Source: CAZIRO01 sp964541595 (lineage in GTDB: Bacteria > Acidobacteriota > HRBIN11). From it: a stretch of 10,859 bases of DNA. Location of the stretch: contig CAZIRO010000097.1 of the NCBI GenBank assembly GCA_964541595.1, positions 1 to 10,859 on the forward strand. Reading direction: 5' to 3'. The notes below the pieces were generated by a model that did not search any database, was not told the origin of the DNA, and worked only from the letters and a program-made list of their open reading frames with translations. The translations under genes and the position numbers were made by a program. Shown here in pieces: positions 1 through 6,647 of this stretch (position 1 is the stretch's first letter; the number at the start of each line of letters is the position of its first letter).

Positions 1-38
1 GCCGGAGGTCGCTAGTTCGAGTCTCGTCGGGCCCGCCA
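1..38 (+). tRNA. 3' part of a tRNA, cut by the left edge
   Basis: The first 38 bases read as the 3' portion of a tRNA: the 3' strand of the anticodon stem (1-5, GCCGG), a five-base variable loop (6-10, AGGTC), a T arm with the loop TTCGAGT (16-22), the 3' acceptor strand CGGGCCC (28-34), discriminator G35 and an encoded CCA end (36-38). The short variable loop argues against Ser, Leu and Tyr tRNAs. The anticodon lies outside the window, so the isoacceptor cannot be named. The T stem (11-15 with 23-27) appears to contain one T-C mismatch, which is unusual. Because of that and the truncation, the call rests mainly on the loop, the acceptor strand and the CCA end. Confidence 0.8.
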
Positions 39-82
39 TCGTCGTACGAGACGTGAGACACATACACCGCTCCCCTGAGTGA

Positions 83-328
83 GTGACCCGCATGTGGTTC
101 TGGGCATTCCTGGCGATCGTATTGCTCAGCTGGGTGCAGTACCTCTATGTACGGTCGCCCCGGCCGTTGTACGTCTGGTCTTCCGCGTTTCTCATCCCGG
201 CCATCGTGATTCACCTGTTCGGTCTGTGGTCCGAGGGGGAGTGGGTTATCGGCCTGTTTCTGACCGGGGGCATCGTACAGTGGGGTTTCTACTGGCTCCT
301 GTTCCGGCGATTTCCCATCCGAGAGTAA
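83..328 (+). CDS. small three-helix membrane protein, unknown function
   Basis: This is an 81-residue, very hydrophobic protein from a GTG start. An in-frame ATG at 92 is an equally plausible start, since neither has a good Shine-Dalgarno sequence. Three membrane segments can be seen at about residues 4-23, 28-50 and 53-75, separated by short charged turns (RSPRP, WSEGE) and ending in an arginine-rich tail (FRRFPIRE). I do not recognise the family. The stop is 6 bases before the start of the GHMP kinase, so the two are probably co-transcribed and the protein may be a membrane partner in the same sugar pathway; that link is inferred from position only. The gene starts about 45 bases after the tRNA, with no visible terminator between them. 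Confidence 0.6.
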   Translation: MTRMWFWAFLAIVLLSWVQYLYVRSPRPLYVWSSAFLIPAIVIHLFGLWSEGEWVIGLFLTGGIVQWGFYWLLFRRFPIRE

Positions 329-334
329 TGTCCC

Positions 335-1333
335 ATGCAACCGCGCTGGTCCGGACGCGCACCCGTACGCATTGATCTGGCCGGGGGTACGCTGGATATC
401 TGGCCGATTTACGCCATTTTGGACCGATGTGCCACGGTCAACCTCGCCATTCCGTACTACCAGCACGTTGAATGCGCACCGGCCGACCGCTGGACGTTTA
501 CATCCAATCAGCATCCCCCGTGGCAACCGGACACCCTGCAGGAGACGCCCCCGCCGGTATGGACGTTCGTGGCCACGATCGTACGATATTTCGCACCATC
601 GAAACCGTTGCACGTGCACATTCGATCCGATGTGCCCCCCGGATCGGGGCTCGGCGGGTCGTCTGCACTGGCCGTCGCGCTCATCGCGACCATGGCCCGC
701 ATGCACGAGATCCGGTTCACCCGACCGCAGATCATCCGTCTGGCCGCTTTCCTGGAAACCCGGTCCATTCGCGTGCCCACGGGACTGCAGGACTACCTCG
801 CAGCGGTCTACGGGAGTTGCCACGCGTGGGTATGGCGGTGGTCCGGCTGGCAGGCCGTTTCTCTGCGGCGTTGCGCGCACTGGCTGGCGCGCCATCTGGT
901 CGTGATTTACGTGGGTGAAAGTCGTTTTTCCGGACAGCCGAACTGGGAAGTGTTTCAGCGATTTATCCAGCGAGATCGAACGACCTGGAAAGCCATGGGT
1001 CAAATCCGTGAAGCGGCGGTTCAACTCATGGAGGCAATCCCGCGACGCGATTTCCAGGGCGTCGCGCGTGCGCTCCGCATGGAAATGGATGCCCGTCGGC
1101 AACTCCATCCGGAAATTGTTTCTCCCAGTGTGGCGGCAGTGCTGGACGCATCCCTGCCGGGAGTGGCGGCGGCAAAGGTATGTGGCGCCGGGGGCGGCGG
1201 TTGCGTGGCGTTGTGGACCGAGCCGTCCGCGGTACCCGCGGTACAGCGGGCTGCCCGAAACTCCGGGTGGACGGTGCTGACCGTACCCCGACCGGGGCAC
1301 CCGTTGCGGGTGACCGTATCTTCGGACGCCTGA
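335..1333 (+). CDS. GHMP-family sugar kinase
   Basis: This 332-residue protein carries the GHMP kinase signatures in the usual order. An N-terminal substrate motif APVRIDLAGGTLDIWP (residues 9-24) comes first, then the ATP-binding glycine-rich loop PPGSGLGGSSA (101-111), and near the C-terminus the third motif CGAGGGGCVALW (283-294). The family phosphorylates sugars or other small metabolites in the cytosol with ATP. This subtype resembles the galactokinase/mevalonate kinase-like group that includes D-glycero-D-manno-heptose-7-phosphate kinase and fucokinase-type enzymes. The heptosyltransferase-like gene 3.7 kb downstream would fit a surface-sugar role, but the two are not in one operon, so the substrate stays open. 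The length is normal and all motifs look intact. The start is ATG, 6 bases after the preceding stop. Confidence 0.85.
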   Translation: MQPRWSGRAPVRIDLAGGTLDIWPIYAILDRCATVNLAIPYYQHVECAPADRWTFTSNQHPPWQPDTLQETPPPVWTFVATIVRYFAPSKPLHVHIRSDVPPGSGLGGSSALAVALIATMARMHEIRFTRPQIIRLAAFLETRSIRVPTGLQDYLAAVYGSCHAWVWRWSGWQAVSLRRCAHWLARHLVVIYVGESRFSGQPNWEVFQRFIQRDRTTWKAMGQIREAAVQLMEAIPRRDFQGVARALRMEMDARRQLHPEIVSPSVAAVLDASLPGVAAAKVCGAGGGGCVALWTEPSAVPAVQRAARNSGWTVLTVPRPGHPLRVTVSSDA

Positions 1334-1391
1334 ACCCCCGGTCGCACGGTCGATCGATAGACCCCTCATTCCACATAAATTTTCAACCTTA

Positions 1392-1409
1392 TCAGAATAG
1401 ACTTGCATT
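1392..1409 (+). promoter_or_regulatory. candidate ARG box upstream of argR
   Basis: The stretch TCAGAATAGACTTGCATT is a partial match (about 11 of 18 positions by eye) to the ARG-box consensus, keeping the GAATA left half and a TGCA right half. It covers the -35 hexamer of the argR promoter, so ArgR bound here would block its own transcription. ArgR autoregulation is known in several bacteria. A single imperfect half-site pair is weak evidence. Confidence 0.35.
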
Positions 1410-1430
1410 TTGCCCGCCGATACATATAAT
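1403..1430 (+). promoter_or_regulatory. argR promoter, sigma-70 type
   Basis: A perfect -10 hexamer TATAAT (1425-1430) lies 16 bases downstream of TTGCAT (1403-1408), which matches the -35 consensus at three to four positions. It sits in an AT-rich island (about 1371-1440) within otherwise GC-rich DNA, about 36 bases upstream of the argR start. This is the best-looking promoter in the window. Confidence 0.7.
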
Positions 1431-1466
1431 TAATCATGACCGGAATTCACGGATAAGGAGGGGCAC

Positions 1467-1958
1467 ATGCCACGGCAAAAGACGTTACGTCAGAAAGAGA
1501 TCCTCAAAATCATTGAGGAAAAGAACATCGCCACACAAGAGGAACTGGTCGAAGAACTTCAAAAACGTGGGTTCCGCGCATCCCAGGCAACTTTATCGAA
1601 AGATATCCGGGAACTCGGCCTGGTGAAGGTCCCCACTGCAGAAGGGGGGTACCGGTACACCGCAGAGTTTCGGGGTCAGATCGAAACCCCGCGGTCGGTG
1701 CTCATTCGGCGGTTTCACGAGAGTGTCACGGAATTTGAGACCGCTGCCGCACTGGTGGTCATTCATACCATCCCCGGATATGCGCCGAGCATCGCGTATG
1801 AAATCGATCGCTCGGACTGGGATGAAGTCGTCGGAACCATCGCCGGGGATGACACGATCTTCGTCGCCTGCCAGAGCATGAAAGACGCGAAAGAACTGGA
1901 GAAGCGACTGCAGAAGATCATGGAATCCCTGCCTTCCGGTCGCGAAGAGGCGGCCTGA
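1467..1958 (+). CDS. argR: arginine repressor ArgR
   Basis: This 163-residue protein is slightly longer than most ArgR proteins (about 150). The N-terminal winged helix-turn-helix includes the recognition segment SQATLSKDIRELGLVKVP (39-56), very close to the family signature. The C-terminal oligomerisation and L-arginine-binding domain carries TIPGYAPSIAYEID and GTIAGDDT (123-130), whose paired aspartates contact arginine in characterised members. ArgR binds ARG boxes as a hexamer and represses arginine synthesis, or activates catabolism, when arginine is high. A strong Shine-Dalgarno AAGGAGG (1455-1461) fixes the ATG start. The gene stands alone, with its own promoter and terminator and no arg genes in the window, so its targets must lie elsewhere apart from a possible autoregulatory site. 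Confidence 0.95.
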   Translation: MPRQKTLRQKEILKIIEEKNIATQEELVEELQKRGFRASQATLSKDIRELGLVKVPTAEGGYRYTAEFRGQIETPRSVLIRRFHESVTEFETAAALVVIHTIPGYAPSIAYEIDRSDWDEVVGTIAGDDTIFVACQSMKDAKELEKRLQKIMESLPSGREEAA

Positions 1959-1977
1959 TTGCAGAAACGCGTTTTCC

Positions 1978-2012
1978 ACGGCAGTGTCCTGCTTACAGGG
2001 CACTGCCGTTTT
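1978..2012 (+). terminator. intrinsic terminator of argR
   Basis: A 14-bp stem (ACGGCAGTGTCCTG paired with CAGGGCACTGCCGT, with one G-U pair) closes a four-base loop (CTTA, 1992-1995) and is followed by TTTT. It starts about 20 bases after the argR stop. On the minus strand the hairpin has no T-run after it, so it is probably efficient in the argR direction only, although it lies between convergent genes. Confidence 0.9.
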
Positions 2013-2065
2013 CGGCACCGCCGGCGTGTGGCGCATTTTGGAAGATCGGGGGAATGCGGCCCGGA

Positions 2066-2617
2066 CTACTGAACGCTCCACCGGATCCAGAAATACGCGA
2101 CCCAAACGGCCAGGGTCCAGACCGTTCGCTGTTCGCGATGGGCACGGACGCGTGTCCACTGCCATGAAGTTCTGCACGCAGGTGGGGTATACGCACCCGA
2201 GGGTCTGGGCCACCAGCGCGGTACCCGCCGGCAATAGTCGGCATAGGCCGTTCCGAACCGGCGATGCAGCAGGTGTTCTTCCGCCCGCATTGTTGGAATG
2301 TATATTCCCGCATAGTACAGTGCGGTCACCACGTAAAACCAGGGACGGTGAACGAGGAGAGCCAGACCGACCGCAATCCAGAACGTTCCCCAGTAGAGCG
2401 GATGGCGATGCCAGCCGTATGGACCTTCCACGGTCAACCGGATGCCCTTATCCAGATAACCGGATGCCCAGACGCGCCATCCCTCGCCGAAACAGATCGC
2501 CAGCGTTCCCAGCAGGATCAGTGGCCAGCGTGGCTGGGCTTTCCAGGTGCCGACCAGTGCGAGCGCGATGCCGGACCATACGCGCCATTTTGCAGGTATC
2601 GGCCTCACGTGTGCCAT
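2066..2617 (-). CDS. ICMT/PEMT-like membrane methyltransferase
   Basis: This is a 183-residue integral membrane protein. It has the isoprenylcysteine carboxyl methyltransferase/phospholipid methyltransferase signature: GPYGWHRHPLYWG (residues 65-77), a hydrophobic pair of helices (about 78-108), then EEHLLHRRFGTAYADYCRRVPRWWP (positions 113-137), the SAM-binding tail. Family members transfer a methyl group from SAM to a lipid or other hydrophobic substrate at the membrane. Bacterial members are mostly uncharacterised, so the substrate is unknown. The C-terminal 45 residues after the signature, which include another hydrophobic aromatic stretch, are extra compared with a minimal member. The gene follows the PPC/DUF296 gene by 39 bases on the same strand, probably as one transcript, and is convergent with argR. 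Confidence 0.8.
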   Translation of the reverse strand: MAHVRPIPAKWRVWSGIALALVGTWKAQPRWPLILLGTLAICFGEGWRVWASGYLDKGIRLTVEGPYGWHRHPLYWGTFWIAVGLALLVHRPWFYVVTALYYAGIYIPTMRAEEHLLHRRFGTAYADYCRRVPRWWPRPSGAYTPPACRTSWQWTRVRAHREQRTVWTLAVWVAYFWIRWSVQ

Positions 2618-2656
2618 GTGAACTTCCAGATCCGGGAAATCACGGATGCGTGTGAG

Positions 2657-3070
2657 CTACAGGAGGTGTAAACCGATCTGTGCGTTCCACTGTCGACGCA
2701 TGGCGTTGGGCAGAGGGTATACCACGAATTCCCCTGCCGCACTGATCGTTGCGTCGAACAGGTGTCCCCCGCGTGTATGTCCCTCCCGGTCACTGAGCAC
2801 GACGTGCAGATGCAGTACGGGCGTATCCTCGCGGGTGGATAACGTTCCGTGGCAGGCGACCAGTTCCCACGCACCGGCGAGGTCGTAACGCACATACGTC
2901 TGACGTGCGACGTCATAATATCCCAGCACCGGATCGCGCACCGCACCAATGCCCCAGACAGCCGCCGCAGGCCATCCCCGGTGACATATCCATTCGATGA
3001 GTTGATCGGGGATCTTCTCCCCCGGCGCGATCGAGACCACCCAGATCGACCCCTGTGGATACGCACGCAT
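2657..3070 (-). CDS. PPC/DUF296 domain protein
   Basis: This 137-residue protein spans a single PPC (plants and prokaryotes conserved, DUF296) domain. Visible hallmarks are PGEKIPDQLIEWICHRGW near the N-terminus, a central WGIGAVRDPVLGYYD, the conserved ELVACHG, and the putative metal site HLH (87-89) followed by GGHL with His103. Structures of bacterial members show a trimer with zinc-binding histidines. Plant members are joined to AT-hooks, but stand-alone bacterial members have no settled function. ATG at 3070 is preferred over the upstream in-frame TTG at 3088, because GGAGG (3076-3080) lies 5 bases before it. It heads a minus-strand pair with the methyltransferase gene and diverges from the MDR oxidoreductase. 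Confidence 0.85.
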   Translation of the reverse strand: MRAYPQGSIWVVSIAPGEKIPDQLIEWICHRGWPAAAVWGIGAVRDPVLGYYDVARQTYVRYDLAGAWELVACHGTLSTREDTPVLHLHVVLSDREGHTRGGHLFDATISAAGEFVVYPLPNAMRRQWNAQIGLHLL

Positions 3071-3104
3071 CACTGCCTCCGCTCGCAAAATGACCTTACA
3101 GGCG

Positions 3105-3110
3105 TATAAT
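3105..3110 (+). promoter_or_regulatory. candidate -10 box for the MDR oxidoreductase gene
   Basis: A perfect TATAAT lies about 46 bases upstream of the oxidoreductase start. No good -35 is present at 16-18 bases (the best is TCGCAA at 3083-3088), so the promoter may be weak or need an activator. It overlaps the divergent promoter on the other strand. Confidence 0.45.
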
Positions 3111-3134
3111 AGATGCTCTGTCGCACCGTGTCGA
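3106..3134 (-). promoter_or_regulatory. promoter of the PPC/DUF296 gene
   Basis: Read on the minus strand, TCGACA (3134-3129) and TATTAT (3111-3106) each match the sigma-70 consensus at five of six positions, with a 17-base spacer. The -10 box shares bases with the opposing TATAAT at 3105-3110, so polymerase should not be able to occupy both promoters at once. Confidence 0.6.
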
Positions 3135-3156
3135 ATCCAGGGGGGAGATCATGCAC

Positions 3157-4191
3157 ATGCGGGCGATTGTGGTCCATCGCCATGGTGGACCGGAGGTTCT
3201 GCAACTTGAGGAACGACCGATTCCGGAAGCCGGTCCCGGTGAGATCCGGGTCCGCGTCCAGGCCGTGGGTGTAAACCATCTGGACATCTGGACACGCAAG
3301 GGAATCCCCGGTGTGCGCCTGCCTTTACCGATCATCCCGGGTGCGGATGTGGCGGGAATCGTCGATGCGGTCGGTCCCGGTGTCGATCACGTCCACCCCG
3401 GCGACGCTGTGGTTCTCTATCCGGCGGAAAGTTGCGGTGTGTGTGCAAAGTGTTTGCGCGGTCTGCACAACCAGTGCCGGCAGTACCGGGTGCTCGGCCA
3501 TCGCCGGGACGGTGGGTACGCGGAGTACATCGTCGTTCCGGCACGGAACGCACTTCCCAAACCGGAACACCTGTCATGGACGGAAGCCGCTTCCATGCCA
3601 CTCGTTTTCCTGACCGCATGGCATATGCTGATCACGCTGGCGCGACTGCGTCCGCAGGATACCGTACTCATCATGGCCGGCGCGAGCGGTGTCGGCGTGG
3701 CGGCCGTGCAGATCGCCCGGCTGGTCGGCGCAACGGTCATCACCACGGCGGGTACGGAGGAAAAACGTCAGCGTCTACTGGAACTCGGTGCCGACTACGT
3801 CCTGGACCATTACGACCCCACATGGCCGGATCAGGTCCGGGATCTCACCGGCCGCAGGGGTGCGGACGTGGTGTTTGAACACGTCGGTGCAGCCGTCTGG
3901 GAGGGCGTACTTCGCGCACTCGCATGGGATGGCCGCCTGGTCACATGCGGAGCAACGACGGGAGCGGATGTGTCGTTGAATATCCGGGCACTGTTTGCCA
4001 AACGGTGGCAGTTCTACGGCGCATATATGGGCACATACGGCGAAATGCTGGACGTCTGGGATCTCGTGACACGCGGGGTCCTGCGACCGGTGGTGGACCG
4101 GGTGTGGCCACTGGATCAGGCCGGAGCAGCGCATGCCTACGTCGAAGCAAAACGTCATTTCGGAAAAGTCGTGCTCGAGGTTGCACCATGA
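3157..4191 (+). CDS. MDR-family NAD(P)-dependent oxidoreductase (zinc-type alcohol dehydrogenase/quinone reductase-like)
   Basis: This is a 344-residue medium-chain dehydrogenase/reductase, a typical length. It has an N-terminal GroES-like domain and a C-terminal Rossmann fold with AGASGVG (residues 174-180) for NAD(P). Four cysteines in CGVCAKC...C (93, 96, 99, 107) form the structural zinc site. The catalytic-zinc positions look changed: the usual Cys is Asn in GVNHLD and the GHE motif reads GAD, so the enzyme probably works without catalytic zinc, like quinone oxidoreductases. The substrate is unknown. ATG at 3157 is preferred over ATG at 3151 because the Shine-Dalgarno GGGGGAG (3141-3147) is only 3 bases from the earlier one. 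The stop overlaps the LOG gene start by 4 bases. Confidence 0.88.
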   Translation: MRAIVVHRHGGPEVLQLEERPIPEAGPGEIRVRVQAVGVNHLDIWTRKGIPGVRLPLPIIPGADVAGIVDAVGPGVDHVHPGDAVVLYPAESCGVCAKCLRGLHNQCRQYRVLGHRRDGGYAEYIVVPARNALPKPEHLSWTEAASMPLVFLTAWHMLITLARLRPQDTVLIMAGASGVGVAAVQIARLVGATVITTAGTEEKRQRLLELGADYVLDHYDPTWPDQVRDLTGRRGADVVFEHVGAAVWEGVLRALAWDGRLVTCGATTGADVSLNIRALFAKRWQFYGAYMGTYGEMLDVWDLVTRGVLRPVVDRVWPLDQAGAAHAYVEAKRHFGKVVLEVAP

Positions 4192-4994
4192 TTCCGAAAG
4201 CGTTCGAAAACCCGGGATTCCTGAAAAGCCGTGCCGCGCGTCCGATTCGCATTCTTGCCGAGTATCTGGAACCCCTCAGTCGGTTCGAATACTACGGCGT
4301 GCACCACACGATCGTGCTTATGGGTTCATCGCGCCTGCACTCCCGGCAGGAAACCCAGCAACTGCTGGAACAGACGCGTGAACAACTCGCAGCGCATCCG
4401 GACGATCCGGAACTGCAACACCAGGTACGGGTCTATGAAGCCCAGCTGGAGATCGCCCACTATTACGACGAAGCAGTGGAAATCGCTCGCCGGCTGACGG
4501 CCTGGAACCTTCGTCGAAAACCTACCGAACGGCTGATCATCTGTACCGGCGCGGGACCTGGAATCATGGAAGCCGGAAACCGGGGAGCGCACCTGGCCGG
4601 GGGACTCTCCATCGGTCTCGGGATCGAACTGGAGGACGATGAGGTGGCCAACCCCTACGTCTCCCCCCAGTTGCAGTTTCTGTTTCACTACTTTTTTATG
4701 CGCAAATTCTGGTTCGTTTATCTGGCCAAAGCCGTTATCTTTTTTCCGGGCGGATTCGGAACCATGGACGAACTGTTCGAGGTGCTGACGCTGAAACAGA
4801 CCGGTAAACTCAAAAAACAACTGCCGCTGATCCTGTACGGCCAGTCGTTCTGGGAACGGGTGATCAACTGGAACGTTCTCGCGCACTACGGACTGATCCA
4901 TGCGGAAGATCAGCAACTCTTCGTATACTGCAACACACCGGACGAAGTGATGACGTACCTCATCCCACTGATCGAACGGGCCCATCTCGACTGA
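4188..4994 (+). CDS. LOG-family protein (lysine decarboxylase-like Rossmann fold)
   Basis: This 268-residue protein has the family motifs GAGPGIMEAGNRGA (from residue 121) and PGGFGTMDE (187-195), the nucleotide-binding and catalytic signature of the LOG/TIGR00730 group. Characterised LOG enzymes hydrolyse nucleoside 5'-monophosphates, including cytokinin ribotides, to the free base and ribose 5-phosphate. The older lysine decarboxylase label is not supported biochemically. The protein is longer than the roughly 190-residue plant and bacterial LOGs because of about 90 extra N-terminal residues with a helical, Gln/Glu-rich stretch (about 50-105). ATG at 4188 overlaps the preceding stop and has GAGG (4177-4180) 7 bases upstream; a longer in-frame extension back to 3924 would run through the oxidoreductase gene. 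Confidence 0.88.
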   Translation: MIPKAFENPGFLKSRAARPIRILAEYLEPLSRFEYYGVHHTIVLMGSSRLHSRQETQQLLEQTREQLAAHPDDPELQHQVRVYEAQLEIAHYYDEAVEIARRLTAWNLRRKPTERLIICTGAGPGIMEAGNRGAHLAGGLSIGLGIELEDDEVANPYVSPQLQFLFHYFFMRKFWFVYLAKAVIFFPGGFGTMDELFEVLTLKQTGKLKKQLPLILYGQSFWERVINWNVLAHYGLIHAEDQQLFVYCNTPDEVMTYLIPLIERAHLD

Positions 4995-4998
4995 CTTC

Positions 4999-6045
4999 AT
5001 GTCGTGGCGAATGGATACGGACCTGATCACGCGCGTTGCAGCAAGCGACCGGATTGTGGTCCGCCTGCCGAACTGGATGGGCGACATCCTGATGGCCCGT
5101 CCGTTTCTGATGGCACTGCGCATCCGGACCCGTCGTCCGATCGTCGGTCTGGTTCGGGAACGGTATGCGCAGCTGGCGGCGTGGTGTCCCGAACTGGACG
5201 GCGTATGGACCTTTCCGGAAGGTCCCCGATGGCGCCGGTGGATCACACTCCGGCGGCAGCGGCCCGCATGGGTCCGGCACGCGGTCGGTATCGTTCTACC
5301 CCACTCGTGGACTTCGGCGATCGATCTCTGGGTGTCTGGCGTGCCCTGGCGATACGGCTATGCGACGGAAGCACGCAGCACCATGCTGACCCACGCATTG
5401 CGTGGCCGATGGCCCGAACGCCGCCATGAAGCGGAACACTTCCTGCACCTGTTGACGCCGTGGACCGGTGTGCCCCCGGGACTGCGGGAACCGATACCGC
5501 CCCTGCATGTGAACGGAATACCGACCGTACCGCTCTCCGGTACTCCCTACGTATTCGTCTATGCACACGCCAGTCGGCGTCCGCGCGCATGGCCTGCCGA
5601 CCGGTACAGACGTGTTGTGGCAGCGTTACGCGCATGGGGATGGACCGTGGTTCTGGACTGGCCGCGCTGGCAGCCCGACCCACCCCGTGACCCGCACATT
5701 CACGTGCTCTCCGAAGTTTCTCTCGCCCATCTCGCTGCCTGGATCCGACACGCGCGACTCTTCATTGGCAACGATGGGGGACCGGCGCACCTGGCAGCCG
5801 CACTCGGGGTGCCGGTGCTTGTCATTTACGGTCCCGGACACCCGGCACGCCACCGTCCGATCACCTGCGGCGCACCCGTATGGACCGTGCACACCCGATG
5901 GCCGTGTTCCCCATGCCGACAGAAGTTTTTCCGCGAATGCACTCCTGTGGCCCCTGACCTCCCCGCCTGCCTGGACGTCATTACGGTCCCGCACGTACTG
6001 CGTCGAGTTGAAGAATGTCTACAAAAACTGCACAATAGTGTATAA
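4999..6045 (+). CDS. glycosyltransferase family 9 (ADP-heptose:LPS heptosyltransferase-like)
   Basis: This 348-residue GT-B fold enzyme has the GT9 signatures. The N-terminal VVRLPNWMGDILMARP contains the presumed catalytic base Asp29. The C-terminal GNDGGPAHLAAALGVPV (from residue 257) forms the nucleotide-sugar site. The late cysteine motif PCSPC (302-306), with Cys314, is typical of heptosyltransferase II-like members. The family transfers L-glycero-D-manno-heptose from ADP-heptose to the LPS inner core at the cytoplasmic face of the inner membrane, which suggests a diderm cell, though other GT9 enzymes use other sugars. It starts 4 bases after the LOG stop with no clear Shine-Dalgarno, so translation may be coupled; ATG at 5011 is an alternative start. 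Confidence 0.87.
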   Translation: MSWRMDTDLITRVAASDRIVVRLPNWMGDILMARPFLMALRIRTRRPIVGLVRERYAQLAAWCPELDGVWTFPEGPRWRRWITLRRQRPAWVRHAVGIVLPHSWTSAIDLWVSGVPWRYGYATEARSTMLTHALRGRWPERRHEAEHFLHLLTPWTGVPPGLREPIPPLHVNGIPTVPLSGTPYVFVYAHASRRPRAWPADRYRRVVAALRAWGWTVVLDWPRWQPDPPRDPHIHVLSEVSLAHLAAWIRHARLFIGNDGGPAHLAAALGVPVLVIYGPGHPARHRPITCGAPVWTVHTRWPCSPCRQKFFRECTPVAPDLPACLDVITVPHVLRRVEECLQKLHNSV

Positions 6046-6072
6046 CCGTGCAGCGTTCAGCGGATTCTGCCC

Positions 6073-6219
6073 GAGATCGGGACAGGAAATGGGAGAAGAG
6101 ATTGTATCGATATCAGGTATCGGGTATCCGGTGTCGGATGTCGGGACTCGGGAATGGAAGACGGGGATGGCGCACGGTCGAATGGGCACCCGCGGTGTCC
6201 CATTTCCCGTCCCGATTTC
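6073..6219. repeat. inverted-repeat-bounded intergenic element
   Basis: Two 22-base arms, 6073-6094 and 6198-6219, are inverted copies matching at 20 of 22 positions. The left arm reads GAGATCGGGACAGGAAATGG plus GA. The 103 bases between them include a degenerate heptamer array. Together the arms could form a long, stable cruciform or RNA hairpin just upstream of the PA2779-like gene. No T-run follows, so it is not an ordinary terminator. A short GATTC occurs outside both arms (6063-6067, 6221-6225) but is not a convincing target-site duplication. It could be a REP/MITE-like element or a 5'-leader structure. Confidence 0.75.
6115..6149 (+). repeat. degenerate 7-bp tandem repeat
   Basis: Five consecutive heptamers read AGGTATC, GGGTATC, CGGTGTC, GGATGTC and GGGACTC, with consensus close to GGGTRTC. 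Partial units flank both ends (GATATC before, GGGAATG after). The array lies inside the inverted-repeat element. Period 7 is incompatible with a conserved reading frame, and no gene is predicted here. Confidence 0.7.
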
Positions 6220-6241
6220 AGATTCCATAAGGGGGAGATGG

Positions 6242-6616
6242 ATGCGGCGATTGCAGATCAGTGCGATCGGGGTGATCGGAGTGTTGCTCTGGACCCAGGG
6301 TATGGTCGGCGTGGCACTGGCCGACCTGATCGGTCCCCTGGAATCCGTTACCGGCCGTGCGGACGTGCGTATTGCCGATTGGGAACGGCTCCTTGTTGCC
6401 CAGTGGCTGCTTGACTACGGGTATACCCCCGATGAAGTCAGTCGGTGGATGACACGTCTGGACGATACGGCTATCCATCAGTCCATCTTGCAGGCGGAAA
6501 ATATGGGACTCCCCATCGGCGGCGGTGCGCTGGAAGTGATCGTTGTACTCCTGGTGATCCTGATCCTGATCGTGATCCTGCTGAAACTGCTGAACAAGGA
6601 AGTCGTCATTCGTTAG
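6242..6616 (+). CDS. PA2779-like small envelope protein
   Basis: This 124-residue protein has a clear Sec signal peptide (residues 1-27, cleavage after VALA), a soluble middle (28-95) and a C-terminal membrane helix of almost pure Val/Ile/Leu (97-117) ending NKEVVIR. The middle has LLDYGYTPDEVSRWMTRLDDTAIHQ, resembling the 'LGVDPxEAxxRVAALxDxE' helix pair of the PA2779/DUF6627 family, where a glycine-rich turn then leads into the terminal helix as here (IGGGALE). That family has no known biochemical role. It should be anchored by its tail with the middle domain outside the cytoplasm. ATG at 6242 is chosen for GGGGGAG at 6231-6237; ATG at 6238 is out of frame. The M28 peptidase start follows 31 bases after its stop. 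Confidence 0.65.
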   Translation: MRRLQISAIGVIGVLLWTQGMVGVALADLIGPLESVTGRADVRIADWERLLVAQWLLDYGYTPDEVSRWMTRLDDTAIHQSILQAENMGLPIGGGALEVIVVLLVILILIVILLKLLNKEVVIR

Positions 6617-6647
6617 CGGTTTCGAATTTCCCTTGTTGAGCGCACAC

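Noticed and set aside
1965..1974. Palindrome AAACGCGTTT just after argR
   Set aside because: It is a short perfect palindrome beside the terminator with no second copy or known operator match; it could be chance.
1593..2234. Minus-strand open frame of 213 codons
   Set aside because: It crosses argR, the strong argR terminator and the end of the methyltransferase gene, and contains no recognisable motif.
4326..5246. Minus-strand open frame of 306 codons
   Set aside because: It is antisense to the LOG and GT9 genes, both with clear family motifs, and has no domain of its own.
6028..6053. CTGCAC/GTGCAG hairpin at the end of the GT9 gene as a terminator
   Set aside because: It has only 6 bp with a 14-base loop and no T-run, and it overlaps the stop codon.
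5561..6241. Upstream in-frame extension of the PA2779-like gene
   Set aside because: It would run through the GT9 gene and the repeat-bearing spacer. The Shine-Dalgarno and signal peptide place the start at 6242.
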